Assembly (NCBI GenBank): GCA_963662175.1
Contig: OY759221.1
Coordinates: 32,486,045-32,550,044 of the forward strand
DNA: 64,000 nt
Direction: 5' to 3'
From: Aradus depressus
Lineage: Eukaryota > Arthropoda > Insecta > Hemiptera > Aradidae
Shown here: in pieces, positions 1 through 9,544 of the stretch
How the letters are laid out: each line of letters opens with the position of its first letter
Numbering within the stretch: the first letter of the stretch is position 1
The notes under the pieces: generated by a model
What the model was told of the DNA's origin: nothing
Databases searched by the model: none
What the model saw: the letters and a program-made list of their open reading frames with translations, nothing else
Position numbers and translations under genes: made by a program

Positions 1-200
1 GAATGATGCCTCTCTAAAGTTGAGCAAGTTGATTTAACCGAAAACACCCTCTTCACTTGAAATAGTCTGCCGTAGTGAATAAATGCAGTTATCTCGTGAA
101 TGATTTGTCAAGGAAATAGATTATGTTGATTTAACCGAGAACATATACAATTTTACGAGATAACAAGAAACCCAAATCTTTATAATTCCGAAAGTATTAA
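1..200. repeat. dispersed repeat, inverted partner at 46280-46475
   Basis: This stretch shares many words with the opposite strand of 46280-46475, for example the repeated GTTGATTTAACCGA motifs, TCTCGTGAATGAT and TAATTCCGAAAGTATTA. No coding potential is visible. It is cut by the window edge, so its full length and family are unknown. Confidence 0.6.
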
Positions 201-581
201 TATATACAAAAAAAAATACCCCTGCTCATTTCTTGTTTTTCAGTTTCGTGTAATAATAGTTCCTTGTTAGTTGTTTAAGGTCTATTGGGTGGGCAGATGT
301 ATTTGCGACGGAGAGTAGAGAAGATTTGAACTGACTTTTTTTCAAGCGCAGATTTTAAGAAAGATTATTTGTGGGAAGGAGAGACTTCCATGATTTAAAA
401 TGCTAGACACTATTTAGATAATAAAGGAGCTACATATAACGGATCTAATTAAAGATAAAACAGTTTATAGTTAAGTGGCGTAATTACAGTTTTTACTTAC
501 GAAAACTGACATTATTGCAGAGATATTGTGAAATAATTCAAATGAACTTGAAAGAAATAAAACTTGTTTATTTATGATATT

Positions 582-662
582 GTCTAATTTCACCAACTAT
601 ATTTACATGGGAGTACTTTCGGTATTTCTACCATCCTCAGCCAAAAGCATAAGAGATAGGAC
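582..662 (-). ncRNA. candidate hammerhead ribozyme, PLE family 1
   Basis: Minus-strand copy of the motif described at 1221-1301: CTGAGGA core, GGTA-GAAA-TACC helix II, GAAA, then palindrome AGTACT. The distal helix-I strand has one change (GTCCTATCTC on the minus strand). It lies in the left arm of the fold-back PLE. Confidence 0.6.
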
Positions 663-869
663 TAAGTTAACATTACAGAATGTCAGCCTTTCGAGGAACC
701 CCTTACCCTCCCCCCTGGTGTTCCCCATGACGTCAGACATTCCTAACTAAGCTAAATTGTCAAGCTGTGAGATATTTTATGACAAGGCGGTCCCCATATT
801 ACAAATGACCCCTTATATAATTTATCCGAATCTTGCCAATGCGTGAATCTTGCCAATGCGTGAATCTTG

Positions 870-872
<3 letters not shown>

Positions 873-952
<80 letters not shown>
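873..952. repeat. (AT)n microsatellite, about 80 bp
   Basis: Uninterrupted AT dinucleotide run between the two inverted PLE arms. In the coding PLE copy the same position holds only a short AT-rich stretch (29550-29615), so this run has expanded here. Confidence 0.95.
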
Positions 953-957
<5 letters not shown>

Positions 958-1220
958 ACAGTATAATAATTTTAATTAGGATGTAATTGGAACCAATTAT
1001 TTTTGATTTGTTAATGTTATATTATTCGCCCGTTCATTGTTAATGCTTTATACCTAGATATTAGAAGGGGTCACACATTTAAAATATGGGGACCGCCTTG
1101 TCATAAAATATCTCACAGCTTGACAATTTAGCTTAGTTAGGAATGTCTGACGTCATGGGGAACACCAGGGGGGAGGGTAAGGGGTTCCTCGAGAGGCTGA
1201 CATTCTGTAATATTAACTTA

Positions 1221-1301
1221 GTCTTATCTCTTATGCTTTTGGCTGAGGATGGTAGAAATACCGAAAGTACTCCCATGTAAATATAGTTGGTGAGATTAGA
1301 C
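1221..1301 (+). ncRNA. candidate hammerhead ribozyme, PLE family 1
   Basis: Seen directly: TGG (1240-1242), then CTGAGGA (1243-1249, fits core CUGANGA), one extra T, helix II GGTA-GAAA-TACC (1251-1262), GAAA (1263-1266), a hexamer palindrome AGTACT in place of helix III (1266-1271), C1272 as predicted cleavage nucleotide, and CCA (1273-1275), which pairs with the TGG. A distal helix I can form between GTCTTATCTC (1221-1230) and GAGATTAGAC (1292-1301). Minimal hammerheads with tiny helix III are known from PLE terminal repeats. Cleavage activity is inferred. Confidence 0.68.
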
Positions 1302-1427
1302 AATATCATAAATAAACAAGTTTTATTTCTTTCAAGTTCGTTTTTACTTACATTTATTTGTAATAAACATTTTTTCCTATCATTCTTTAGAATAACATAA
1401 ACTGATTTTCCCAAGACAAGCTTTTAG

Positions 1428-1540
1428 GGGGAATCGGGCTCCTGTCCACCAGAGTGACGAAAGAGCGCTCTGGTAGTAGGCGATATGACCTCGTAGTTAA
1501 AGCCCGGCCATGAATCATAATAACTAACTATAAGTTATGA
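1428..1540 (+). mobile_element. SINE-A, 3' part
   Basis: 3' third of the tRNA-derived SINE described at 2827-3177, plus orientation, from GGGCTCCTGTCCACC through the conserved GTAGTAGGCGATATGACC block to the tail. It lies about 80 bp from the PLE block. The tRNA head is absent. Confidence 0.85.
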
Positions 1541-1735
1541 CTAACAATTAATTTTAGTCTAGAAAATTAGTTTAGAGTTTATTCAAATTCTTCATGGTCC
1601 ATATAGACATTTTCTCATGCAAGTGAATCACAGTGGTTTTTTTTAAGTCGTCGTCTTTGTCGTGTCGGTGGTAAGTTGTTGGCTGCATGAATAGTATCTT
1701 ACGTCTTGTTTACTTTCCAAATGCACGGAAGCATG

Positions 1736-1950
1736 AGTAGAGAGATATGATTGTTCTTTGAGGTTTGAGGAGGTCCTTTTGTACCCCCCCCCCCCCCCCC
1801 CCCCTCTCGCCTGTGTGAGATCGCAAAACGCCTCCCACTCCTATTCTCCTCTTTGTCTATGGGTCTCTGTCTTTATCGTCATCTCTGTTCATGCACCTCC
1901 TTGTCTAGTTAATATATGATAATTGCTCGTACTACAGAAACTAAACTTTT
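1736..1950 (+). repeat. Polinton left terminal inverted repeat
   Basis: Matches the reverse complement of 3424-3627 almost base for base, including a homopolymer C tract (about 1786-1804) that appears as a G tract on the right. The homopolymer differs in length between arms. Confidence 0.88.
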
Positions 1951-2366
1951 TTGGATTTGATCTGATTTTGATGAGTAGCATATCATTGGAAAGGTCTTTT
2001 TATGACGAATTCAGAGAAGTGTAATTTGAATAAAAAAGATGAATTGGTGAGATGTAAATGAAGGATAAAGATTTTCTTTCTTTACTTGCTATGGAGGTAA
2101 TCCTCCGGGGAGAAATAGCAATGTGTTCCTCCTAGTCTTAATTGCTTACACTTCAAAAACTTTTGTGGAATTGATCTGTTTTTGGTAATTCACATATCAT
2201 TGGAAAGGTCTTTTCAAGACGAATGGTATGAAATTTGAATTAAACAAATGGAGTCTATGGTTTTTCAGATGGGACTATGGACAAAATAATTGACATATAA
2301 AAAAAAATGTATATAATCTGGAATGTGAAATGAAAAGACTAAAAAATAAAAAAGTATTTATTGAAA

Positions 2367-3420
2367 TTAAACAACATCAGACGAATTTATCCAGCTTTTT
2401 ACATGTGGTAATCCAAGCCATGAAACGTACACTCGCTTTCCTTTTCTTCTTATAATTCTTTCAATGAGGTAAACATCAGGGTATCGCACTTTTTGAAGTT
2501 CTTCACTGTAGATACCACCTTGAATTATTTGTCCAGTATCATCTTGGATAATGTAGGTTGTAGGAATCGTATTTCGAACTTGAACAACTTTGAAGATTTC
2601 AGCACTCCGATTTTTTGTGTAACCTTTAGAAAACATTGTCTTATTTTTCGAAAGTCTCACGAAATCCCCTTCTTTAAATTTTGAACAACTTAGTGTAGAC
2701 TTGTTGTTCGTTAGAAGGTGTTATTTCAGATGGTTTAGCTTTGGTCATTCGATGAATGGTGTTATTATACTCGAAAAGGAGCTGAGGAAGAATATCGTAG
2801 AATTTGAAATTGATTTTTATGTTCTAGGTTAGGTTAGGTTAGGTTTTATGACTCATGCCCGGGCTTTAACTACGAGGTCATATCGCCTACTACCAGAGCG
2901 CTCTTTCGTCACTCTGGTGGACATGAGCCCGACTCTACTGTGGGAGTCCTAAATTTTGCCTACCCTAAATTTTTATTCATCTAGGGTAGGGGTCTTTAAC
3001 GAGTACCTGACATCGTACAGGCTCGGGACCATCGCTTAACGTCCCATCCGAAGGACGGCGTGCTTAAGTTTATTTTACCTCCCAGATAAAATAAACTAAG
3101 GGCCTCGGTCGGGCTACGAACCCACGACCTTGAGCTCAGAAGTCAAGCACGCTTACCACTGAGCTACCGGCGCCCTCTTTTTATGTTCTATTAAAACGCT
3201 CCACGATTGAAGTTTTTAAAAAACTGAACGTACTATAATATTTTATACCATATGATGTCATTAATTTATCAAAAATATTATTATAAAATTCTTTTCCATT
3301 GTCTGATTGTACATGTTTTGGGATTCGATCACTATCTTGAAAGATCTTCTCCAGGACAGCCGATACATTAGCCCATGCAAATTTACTAAAAGTGTCGATA
3401 ACAGTTAATAAATATCTATA
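2367..3420 (-). pseudogene. Polinton-type integrase, broken
   Basis: Minus-strand reading. Residues from 3420 down to about 3190 give an integrase core (YLLTVIDTFSKFAWA, a QSDNGKEFYNNIF-like block, then SIVERFNRT). After the SINE at 2827-3177 the frame resumes with LPQLLFEYNNTIHRMTKAKP. A stop separates this from the last 97 codons (2660-2367), which hold the basic, chromodomain-like tail (KYPDVYL-type block RYPDVYLIERIIRRKGKRVY followed by VSWLG). Core aspartates remain visible, but the SINE and the stop make it non-functional. Family assignment rests on recognised Polinton/Maverick integrase motifs and on the flanking inverted repeats. Confidence 0.75.
2827..3177 (-). mobile_element. SINE-A, full length, inside Polinton integrase
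   Basis: Bounded by 13-bp target duplications TTTTTATGTTCTA (2814-2826 and 3178-3190). Read on the minus strand it starts GGGCGCCGGTAGCTCAGTGG (tRNA-like A box) and has a B-box-like GGGTTCGTAGCCC. A body of about 270 bp follows, with two self-complementary stretches (TTATTTTATCTGGGAGGTAAAATAA and CACCAGAGTGACGAAAGAGCGCTCTGG). It ends in a (CCTAA)n tail. The promoter-like head implies Pol III transcription, with mobilisation by a partner LINE. Confidence 0.93.
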
Positions 3421-3423
3421 TCA

Positions 3424-3627
3424 AGTTTAGTTTATGTAATACGAGCAATTATCATATATTAACTAGACAAGGAGGTGCATGAACAGAGATGGCGATAAAG
3501 ACAGAGACCCATGGACAAAGAGGAGAATAGGAGTGGGAGGCGTTTTGCGATCTCGCACAGGCGAGGGGGGGGGGGGGGGGGGGACAAAAGGACCTCCTCA
3601 TACCTCAAAGAACAATCATACTCTACT
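3424..3627 (-). repeat. Polinton right terminal inverted repeat
   Basis: Partner of 1736-1950. The outer end CTCTACT is followed directly by the AGCATG target duplication at 3628-3633. Confidence 0.88.
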
Positions 3628-3639
3628 AGCATGCAATAG

Positions 3640-4192
3640 TTACCATGATTCACAAGTCGGGAAAACCTAAAAACCTCACATTAATTACAGCTTATTTTAA
3701 AAGTTAACTAAATGAAGAGTAATATAAAAAAAAACTTATACATACGTTTATTGCGTTTCCTAAAATTTTCCAAGACCCCCCTCAACAGGTAATTTATGGT
3801 CATCCCCTGTACTAAGTGTAACCACACTGGGTAGTGCCCTATATTAACACTCTTCACTGAATGGTTTGTTGAGAGCTGTTTATTTATTCATTTGTCTCCA
3901 AGTGTTTTTGCACTAAACGTTGAGAGGGCTTAACGCGCAGAAGCACTCAATTTCCCACTAAAGTACATTTTTACCCTACACGTTCTTACCTTCAGGTTAA
4001 AACCATGAAAGTACAAAAGACTGACATAATTTACATGTATTTTGAAATCATACAAACTGTAATTTTAAAATTCAATAATTTTTTGAATTATGTCCTAAAT
4101 AGGTTTCTTAAATTTACTTTTCGCCCTTTTCCTAAGGTTAGATAAAGTGGAGATCGGAGATTTCATGCTTTAAATTGTAAATAATACTATTA
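3640..4192. other. unassigned intergenic DNA
   Basis: No credible ORF, tRNA or terminal repeat seen. AT-rich. Confidence 0.6.
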
Positions 4193-4204
4193 TATATAAG
4201 TTTA

Positions 4205-4545
4205 GGTTAGGTTTTATGACTCATGCCCGGGCTTCTACTACGAGGTCATATCGCCTACTACCAGAGCGCTCTTTCGTCACTCTGGTGGACATGAGCCCGA
4301 CTCAACTATGGGAGTCCTAAATTTTGCCTACTCTAAATGTTTATTCACCTAGTGTAGGGGTCTTTAACGAGTACCTGACATCGTATAGGCTCGGGACCAT
4401 CGCTTAACGTCCCATCCGAAGGACGGCTTGCTTAAGTTTATTTTACCTCCCAGATAAAATAATCTGAGGGCCTCGGTCGGGTTTCAAACCCACGATCTTG
4501 AGCTCAGAAGACAAGCATGCATACCACTGAGCTACCGGCGCCCTC
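4205..4545 (-). mobile_element. SINE-A, full length
   Basis: Minus-strand copy with 12-bp target duplications TATATAAGTTTA (4193-4204 and 4546-4557). The A box and B box (GGGTTTGAAACCC on the minus strand) are recognisable. The tail is short, with one to two CCTAA-like units. It differs from the 2827 copy by scattered substitutions. Confidence 0.93.
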
Positions 4546-4624
4546 TATATAAGTTTAATTTTACTTTAAGTACTTGGAGAATATATCTTGAGGTGATACA
4601 ATGTTCTTAAGTTTAGAGTAAAAA

Positions 4625-4705
4625 AAATACGTCAGTGAATCACCGACATTGTACTTCACCAGAACGAATCGATCAATTAATTTTTCACTCCCCCAAAACC
4701 AGTTG
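4625..4705 (-). repeat. R-family repeat, terminal piece
   Basis: The minus strand reads the same terminal block found at 47560-47625, 51080-51150 and 57220-57290 (TTGATTAATTCGTTCTGGGG-like, then a TCGGTGATTCACCGA-like palindrome). A non-coding dispersed repeat of unknown class. Confidence 0.6.
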
Positions 4706-5149
4706 GCCGTTTAGGCTTAAAATCAATACTCGCTTCTGAATCATATAGATTTTATGTCAATACATGCAATACATTACAATACAAGTTAGCATGCAGTTAA
4801 CTGTTACAATGAAAAGTAACATGGTAACACTGACCTCAGGAAAGTTTAATGACCTCAAAGGGGGAATCCAAACAAGACAATACTGAAATTAACATGCTAA
4901 CTAGATACGATTATAAATGATGGTAATATCACGTGTTATATCAACAAAGACTGAACAATATCCTTCTACATTATTGAAATTACTTGCATTAGCTCCTCAA
5001 CATATTTCTCTATTTAATCCAAAAATATTCAAACTGAAATGTACAATTTCAGTGCTGAGCATCAACTAACTGTTCGGTAGCTTTTTGTTGCATGACTCCA
5101 GAACACATTTTACCTACCTACCTATTAACTTTGAATTCGGTGTTTTGAA

Positions 5150-5445
5150 GGTCGCTAAACGAAATATTGGGGAAGTTATGTAATCTCGTCGGAAATTCGA
5201 TATTGGGTTTTCACCGGAATTTCGTGTTTCTTGATTCCCTGATTCCAAAAATGACTACTCTGGGCGAGTTTGTGTGTCTCTGTGAACGTGATAACTCCCA
5301 ATAGAACGAATGTATCGACATGAAATTTTATATGTTGATCCAGAACCTCATAAGGTCGGCACTTATTGATTTTCAGCTAAATCGGCCAAAGGGAAAAGAG
5401 GGATCAGGGATGAGGGGCTTAACTCAACTGCCAATGTAATGAATG
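5150..5445 (+). repeat. R-family repeat
   Basis: Contains the family's recurrent words: TTTCGTGTTTCTTGAT, a GTGTGTCTCTGTGAACGTGA block, 'AATGTATCGACATGAAATTT' and 'GGCACTTATTGATTTTCAGC'. Related copies lie at 7080, 27035, 34920 (minus), 47345, 51010, 54320 and 56805. No ORF is conserved among copies. Confidence 0.65.
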
Positions 5446-5479
5446 TATCGTCAACATATTTTTTTTTTTTTAATTTACA

Positions 5480-5890
5480 AATAGCTATTTACAACTGTAT
5501 AAAAATAAATACAACAAGCAAATGTGCTGATAAAGAGATAATGACAATGTCATGAGGGGAGAAATCACCCAGTGGTGACATTCCCTGGTCACTGTTTTTC
5601 TCTCATTTGTAGCTAATCACTGTTACTGTCACTGCTTCTGCTCAGGAGGTCTCTAGGCCATTGACGCTTAAGCCGTCGTCAGCAGAATGGAGGTGCCCTC
5701 TAGAGGATTATTGTGGGAACTAAGAAGGAAAAATAATTTTTTATATTTGGATTTAGCGACTTCAGTGACGAAAGGTACGTTAAGGTCAGTGTGAAGGGTT
5801 TTGTTGGAGACGTAGAAAGAAGCATTGGCTATTGTACGAAGGATTTTTGATTGGATTTTATATGTAAATTCAAAACGTAAGTCTTACCTG
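5480..5890 (-). mobile_element. LINE 3' remnant (Jockey-like)
   Basis: The minus strand reads the end of a LINE reverse-transcriptase protein: a SFYVSNKTLHTDLNVPFVTE-like stretch of the kind found at the C-terminus of Jockey-type proteins, then stops. T-rich at 5460-5472, where the element's poly(A) would end. Strongly decayed. Confidence 0.5.
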
Positions 5891-6059
5891 AACATAACAT
5901 TTACAAATATTTGATTTGTTAATAATCTAATAAAATACATAAGTAAGTAAGTTAATGGGTTAACAGGGGTGAGTTGAAGTATTCCAAACAATTCCCATTT
6001 TTAGATTCAAGCTGTCTACCCTTTTCACAAAGATGGATGTACTTTAATATTCATATTCT

Positions 6060-6240
6060 CGTCGCTTCGTTGAATATATGACTCATGTCGTTCATATGTT
6101 TAGCGAATGTAGATTTTTTCCCATATTTCTGATGTATGTTCATTGACCCGTTCTTTAAATTTACATCCTGAATGACCTGTGTAAAACGAACTGCACGATA
6201 CACATTAGAGTTGATACACTCTACTTCTGTCTTCTATTTA
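6060..6240 (-). mobile_element. PLE remnant, GIY-YIG endonuclease piece
   Basis: The minus strand reads RVYQL..C.SCSSFYTGHSG followed by KFKERVNEHTSE and then STFAKHMND in a shifted frame. This matches the order VYQLNC-SC-VYTGQTG-KQRLKEH in the better PLE copy at 29658-30863. Frameshifted and truncated. Confidence 0.65.
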
Positions 6241-6249
6241 TATTTTATC

Positions 6250-7075
6250 TGTAGTTATACAATATATCATATGTATAAGAAACTTTAGTTACACTTGTAT
6301 AATAACTTTTCTATACCTAGGAATGTCAGTATGAAATGAATTTGAGGAGGAGGAACTGTGAACTATAAAAACATGGTTGATATAAAAAAAATTAACAAAT
6401 AAGAATAACAACAAAGAAACTGAAGAATGGCAAAAACAAAAAAAAACCTTAAGGCGTAGTCAAGGTCCACGCCATAGATTTTCCGAGAAAACATGGGGAT
6501 AAAATCATTTTTCATTTTCTTTTCGATGCTGCGGTAGCTCTTGCATTTGCTCGGCACTAGACTTTTTAATTTTTTTAAAATTCCTTTTGATGCGAGCTTT
6601 CCTCTGATTTGCGTTTTCTATAATTCCGGGCATATTTACGATTCGTATGAGACAATATCTTTAATTTTTTTTGCAATTTTCAATTTAATACAGATTTTTA
6701 TTGTTTCACTTTGAGTCTTAGTAGTTCTCCTCAAGCTCTTTACAATGACACCCGAATCAATGTCCTATCTAAACGCGTTATCACGCTATACTAATTTCTA
6801 ATTTTACACAACGCTAATTCGCAACAAGCATCCGCCGGCGGCCACACTAGCCCGATAACGTCACAGGCAAAACAAACACTACACAACAAACACGTATAGA
6901 CATGCTTTATCCATTGTGACCTCAACCGTTGTTATCGCATTATTAGTCTCGTAGTTATTATCGATTGAAATCTGATGGTATATTGTAACACAAGAAAGTT
7001 TGACCGGCTATCACTGTGCTTAACGAGCGAATAGACGTTATCACGTCAATATCCTGTTATGGTCCGTCACGAATT
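6250..7075. other. unassigned intergenic DNA
   Basis: No recognised gene or element. The small open frames here are low-complexity. Confidence 0.55.
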
Positions 7076-7079
7076 TTTA

Positions 7080-7335
7080 CCTTCCTATACCTATAGTATA
7101 AGGAAGTATTGTAATCTTGCGTAAACCCGAGATCGAGATTTCAACTGATTCCCACGTTTCAAGGTCCCCCTGAATACTTTTTGTCTATCTGTGCACTTGT
7201 GTGTATGTGATTGTAACACAAAAATGATTGTAGCTATGAACTTGAAATTTGGAATTAAGGGGTCACATGTTCTAACTTAGATCTGATTACATTTTTGCTG
7301 AAATTGAATGAAAAATGAGACCACTTTCCCCCGGG
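7080..7335 (+). repeat. R-family repeat, 5' end preserved
   Basis: Starts with the family's near-palindromic head TACCTATAGTATAAGGAAGT, also seen at 27032 (TACCTTTAGTATAACTAAGT). Continues with the TATTGTAATC..GAGATCGA block and the GAACTTGAAATTTGGAATTA words shared with 27035-27265. Confidence 0.7.
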
Positions 7336-7488
7336 ACTTAACAACATTTTACAAGATACAGCTTATGTTTATGACCTAATCAAAAATATTTTCGAGTAAT
7401 AGTTGTAGAGAATATTAAAATACATAATTTATATGCAATATGATTTTTTACAAGTCGTCCGGTTTTTGGGATACATGCCAAAAACCAT

Positions 7489-7695
7489 TTTTTTTTTTTT
7501 GTATTGCCTCGGCAGACACCACACTAGTCATCAATGTGTTATTTTAGTTGTATTTACGACATCCATGGCCCCGGGAGGGGGGTTCTATCTACGAAATAAA
7601 ACTCACTCCCGGACGGGATTCGAACCCGCAAACCATGGTGAGACCATGCGACCAAAGCCCTACGCTCTAGCCCGCACGGCCACCATGGCTCCCAA
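7489..7695 (-). mobile_element. SINE-B, tRNA-derived
   Basis: A second SINE family, minus strand. The B box reads GCGGGTTCGAATCCCG and the A-box region is GGCTAGAGCGTAGGGC. The 3' end is a poly(A) that appears as T12 at 7489-7500. A shorter copy lies at 43547-43680. It is not a tRNA gene: the head diverges from a cloverleaf and it carries a body plus poly(A). Confidence 0.75.
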
Positions 7696-8085
7696 AAAAC
7701 TATCTTAAAATGTAGTTTTGAAACATATATTTTTAGATGTTTCCTTAATTAACCCGAAAACTCTCTCGAAAAATTGATTCTTACTGATATATTCATTCCA
7801 CCGGGATTTATTAATGTTTTTGAGTTAGGCCTCCCCCTTTGGTCCCCGAAAAAAATACATTGAATTTCTGAATGATTACGTAACTTCCCCTACACTTGTT
7901 ATATACATGTATGGTCGGATGTAGTTATGTTTTTCTTTGGAGTCAGTTCTATTTATTAACGGAACAATTAGTAAATCCCACCAGTAATGAATAACCAACA
8001 AAGAAAGTGTTAAGGTGAAATCGATTAACATTCAATTGAGTCAACTCAATATTCATAATTATTCCAAATATGCATTGTAATAGGG

Positions 8086-8194
8086 TATATAAAACTGATA
8101 TGAATTTTCAGTTTTTTTCATTTACGTTTCAATTCCAGCCAACTTCGGTCCACGCTCACTTCCAACACGTCTAATTGCTAAAAAAACAAAACAA
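8086..8194 (+). promoter_or_regulatory. candidate promoter and 5' leader exon
   Basis: TATATAAAA at 8086-8094 is followed by an insect-type initiator TCAGTT (A at 8110) and a stop-rich leader ending at a consensus donor, AACAA then GTAAGT (8195). The first coding exon of the FASN-like gene begins at a 3' splice site (11075) two bases before its ATG, so an upstream non-coding exon is required. This leader would give a first intron of 2.9 kb. The TATA-to-start spacing (about 24 bp) is shorter than the usual 30 or so. The link to the gene is inferred. Confidence 0.42.
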
Positions 8195-8639
8195 GTAAGT
8201 CTCATTTGCTTTTTTAAATTTTAACTTGGTTATTACATTTTTTAAAAATGGTTTGTGAAACTTCAATTTAGAATAGTTCTCAGCCAACTTTCGACAAAAT
8301 GTATTTCATATATAAAATATAACTTTTAATTTTTTCAGCAACTTTTACTTTTACTACAGATTTTTTATTAAGTCATAAATACAAACAGTATCTTGTAACA
8401 TGTACGTAAAGTGGTCTTCATTTTCTGATTTCGCCCAAAATGTAATCAAATCTAAGTTAGCACATGTGACTTCTTGATTTCAAATTTTAAGTTCATATCT
8501 AGAATCGTTTTGAATTGGAGCCTGCCTCGGCACAGCAAACTCTGGGGCGGTAGATGATTTTTAAAAATTAAATTGGCATATCATGAACTTGTATTTACGG
8601 GATCATTTGTTTTTAAAAGTTGATTTGTATGCAAAATAA

Positions 8640-9420
8640 TTCTGACATAGATGATTCTAGGAATAGATAATTAAAATACACAATTTCTTTGTCAAACTTC
8701 ACTATATATTCTCAAATACTCAACTAGTTTCGCCGTGTTAAGGCATTATCAAGAGTCACTTACAAACTGACAGAATTGGTTGACAGGGTAGAAGGTACAG
8801 TTATGGAGGGTTTTTTTTGGGTAATGACGGGGAATCCCTTGTTTTTGTTACTCTATACATTCCAATAAACAGATATTTACAAGATAATAATAAATATAAA
8901 ATAAAAAGAAGAAAGAAAAATATATATATATAAAATCTAATAAAGCGAATCTAACAGTAAAGTGTTGGTATTTATATAGGTATGACTCATGAATTATATA
9001 CATGTAAAATATAATAAATATTAAAGTGAATAAAAACAAATACAAAGAATTTAAAGACAAACTAAAACATCAAATGAAAATTATAGTATTCTCTGAATGT
9101 CAGTTGGCAAAACATTTCCACAATCATCAGACTCTTAGCTACTTGATATTTAAATTAAGAAGGGGGGAATGGTTCAGTTATATTTGTTCATTTAGCATTA
9201 TAATATCGTTATTTTTGTTCAGTTTATTTATTTCTACCGCTTCCAGTAAATTCAAAAGTGGACTTTTTTGGCAGATATGTATTATATTTGGTTTGTGTTG
9301 TGTGTCTATGGTATGTCCTGTTTCTGTGAGATGTTGGTGAAATGAGGAAGTGTTGGAGTTTGTATTTCTTGTGTGTTCCCCGTATCTAATCTTATGTAAA
9401 TTATAGATGATTCTTCAAAT
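8640..9420 (-). mobile_element. PLE family 4, 3' half
   Basis: Minus strand. From about 9345 the C-terminus of a PLE protein is readable (HLTETGHT, then QKSPLLNLLEAVEINKLNK, then HSPLLNL). It aligns with HINQHKHT, EKSTLLNSLEILEIN and KYSPLLS of the family 1 protein. It is followed by a 3' untranslated region and a hammerhead-like motif at 8700-8770. The RT domain is missing. A related terminal fragment is at 48330-48450 (plus). Confidence 0.7.
8700..8770 (-). ncRNA. hammerhead-like motif, PLE family 4 (degenerate core)
   Basis: The minus strand reads TTGATAA (core expected CTGANGA, two substitutions), T, GCC-TTAACAC-GGC helix II, GAAA and the palindrome ACTAGT. Same layout as families 1 and 2. 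Core changes suggest this copy is inactive. Confidence 0.5.
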
Positions 9421-9544
9421 AAAAAAAATATTTTTTAAAAAATAAGTTTTACCATTTCATAACCACCAATGTCACTTCTTTCAAAGAAAAACGCGTTGTC
9501 TCATCCTTAAATGAATTAAATAGCATTTTTTTTAGGTATAATAA

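Larger units (their letters stand above)
501..1339. mobile_element. PLE family 1, fold-back (non-coding) copy
   Basis: Two inverted copies of a Penelope-like terminal region (about 545-830 and 955-1339) flank an AT microsatellite. The block is bounded by a 12-bp target duplication GTTTTTACTTAC at 489-500 and 1340-1351. The left end carries an extra segment of about 45 bp (GAAAACTGACATTATTGCAG onward) that the right end lacks, which fits the one-sided extension known for PLEs. The arms match the terminal region of the RT-bearing copy at 29188-31637. No ORF of the element remains, so it is a solo inverted terminal dimer. Confidence 0.82.
1736..3627 (-). mobile_element. internally deleted Polinton/Maverick (1.9 kb)
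   Basis: Inverted arms of about 205-215 bp (1736-1950 and 3424-3627) begin AGTAGAG and end CTCTACT. They are flanked by a 6-bp direct repeat AGCATG at 1730-1735 and 3628-3633. Six-base duplications and termini starting AG are hallmarks of Polintons. The interior encodes pieces of an integrase with a chromodomain-like C-terminus on the minus strand, and a SINE has inserted into it. Polintons are normally about 15-20 kb with polymerase, protease and capsid genes, none of which is present here. A word (CATATCATTGGAAAGGTCTT) occurs twice inside, at about 1979 and 2186. Confidence 0.8.

Noticed and set aside
3479..3670. Gly/Arg-rich and Pro-rich ORFs across the G/C homopolymers
   Set aside because: These are translations of the Polinton inverted repeat and its homopolymer, not genes. 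The same applies to 17309-17531 within Tc1.
7600..7690. Possible tRNA gene on the minus strand
   Set aside because: The cloverleaf is incomplete, followed by a body and poly(A), with a second copy at 43547; classified as SINE-B.
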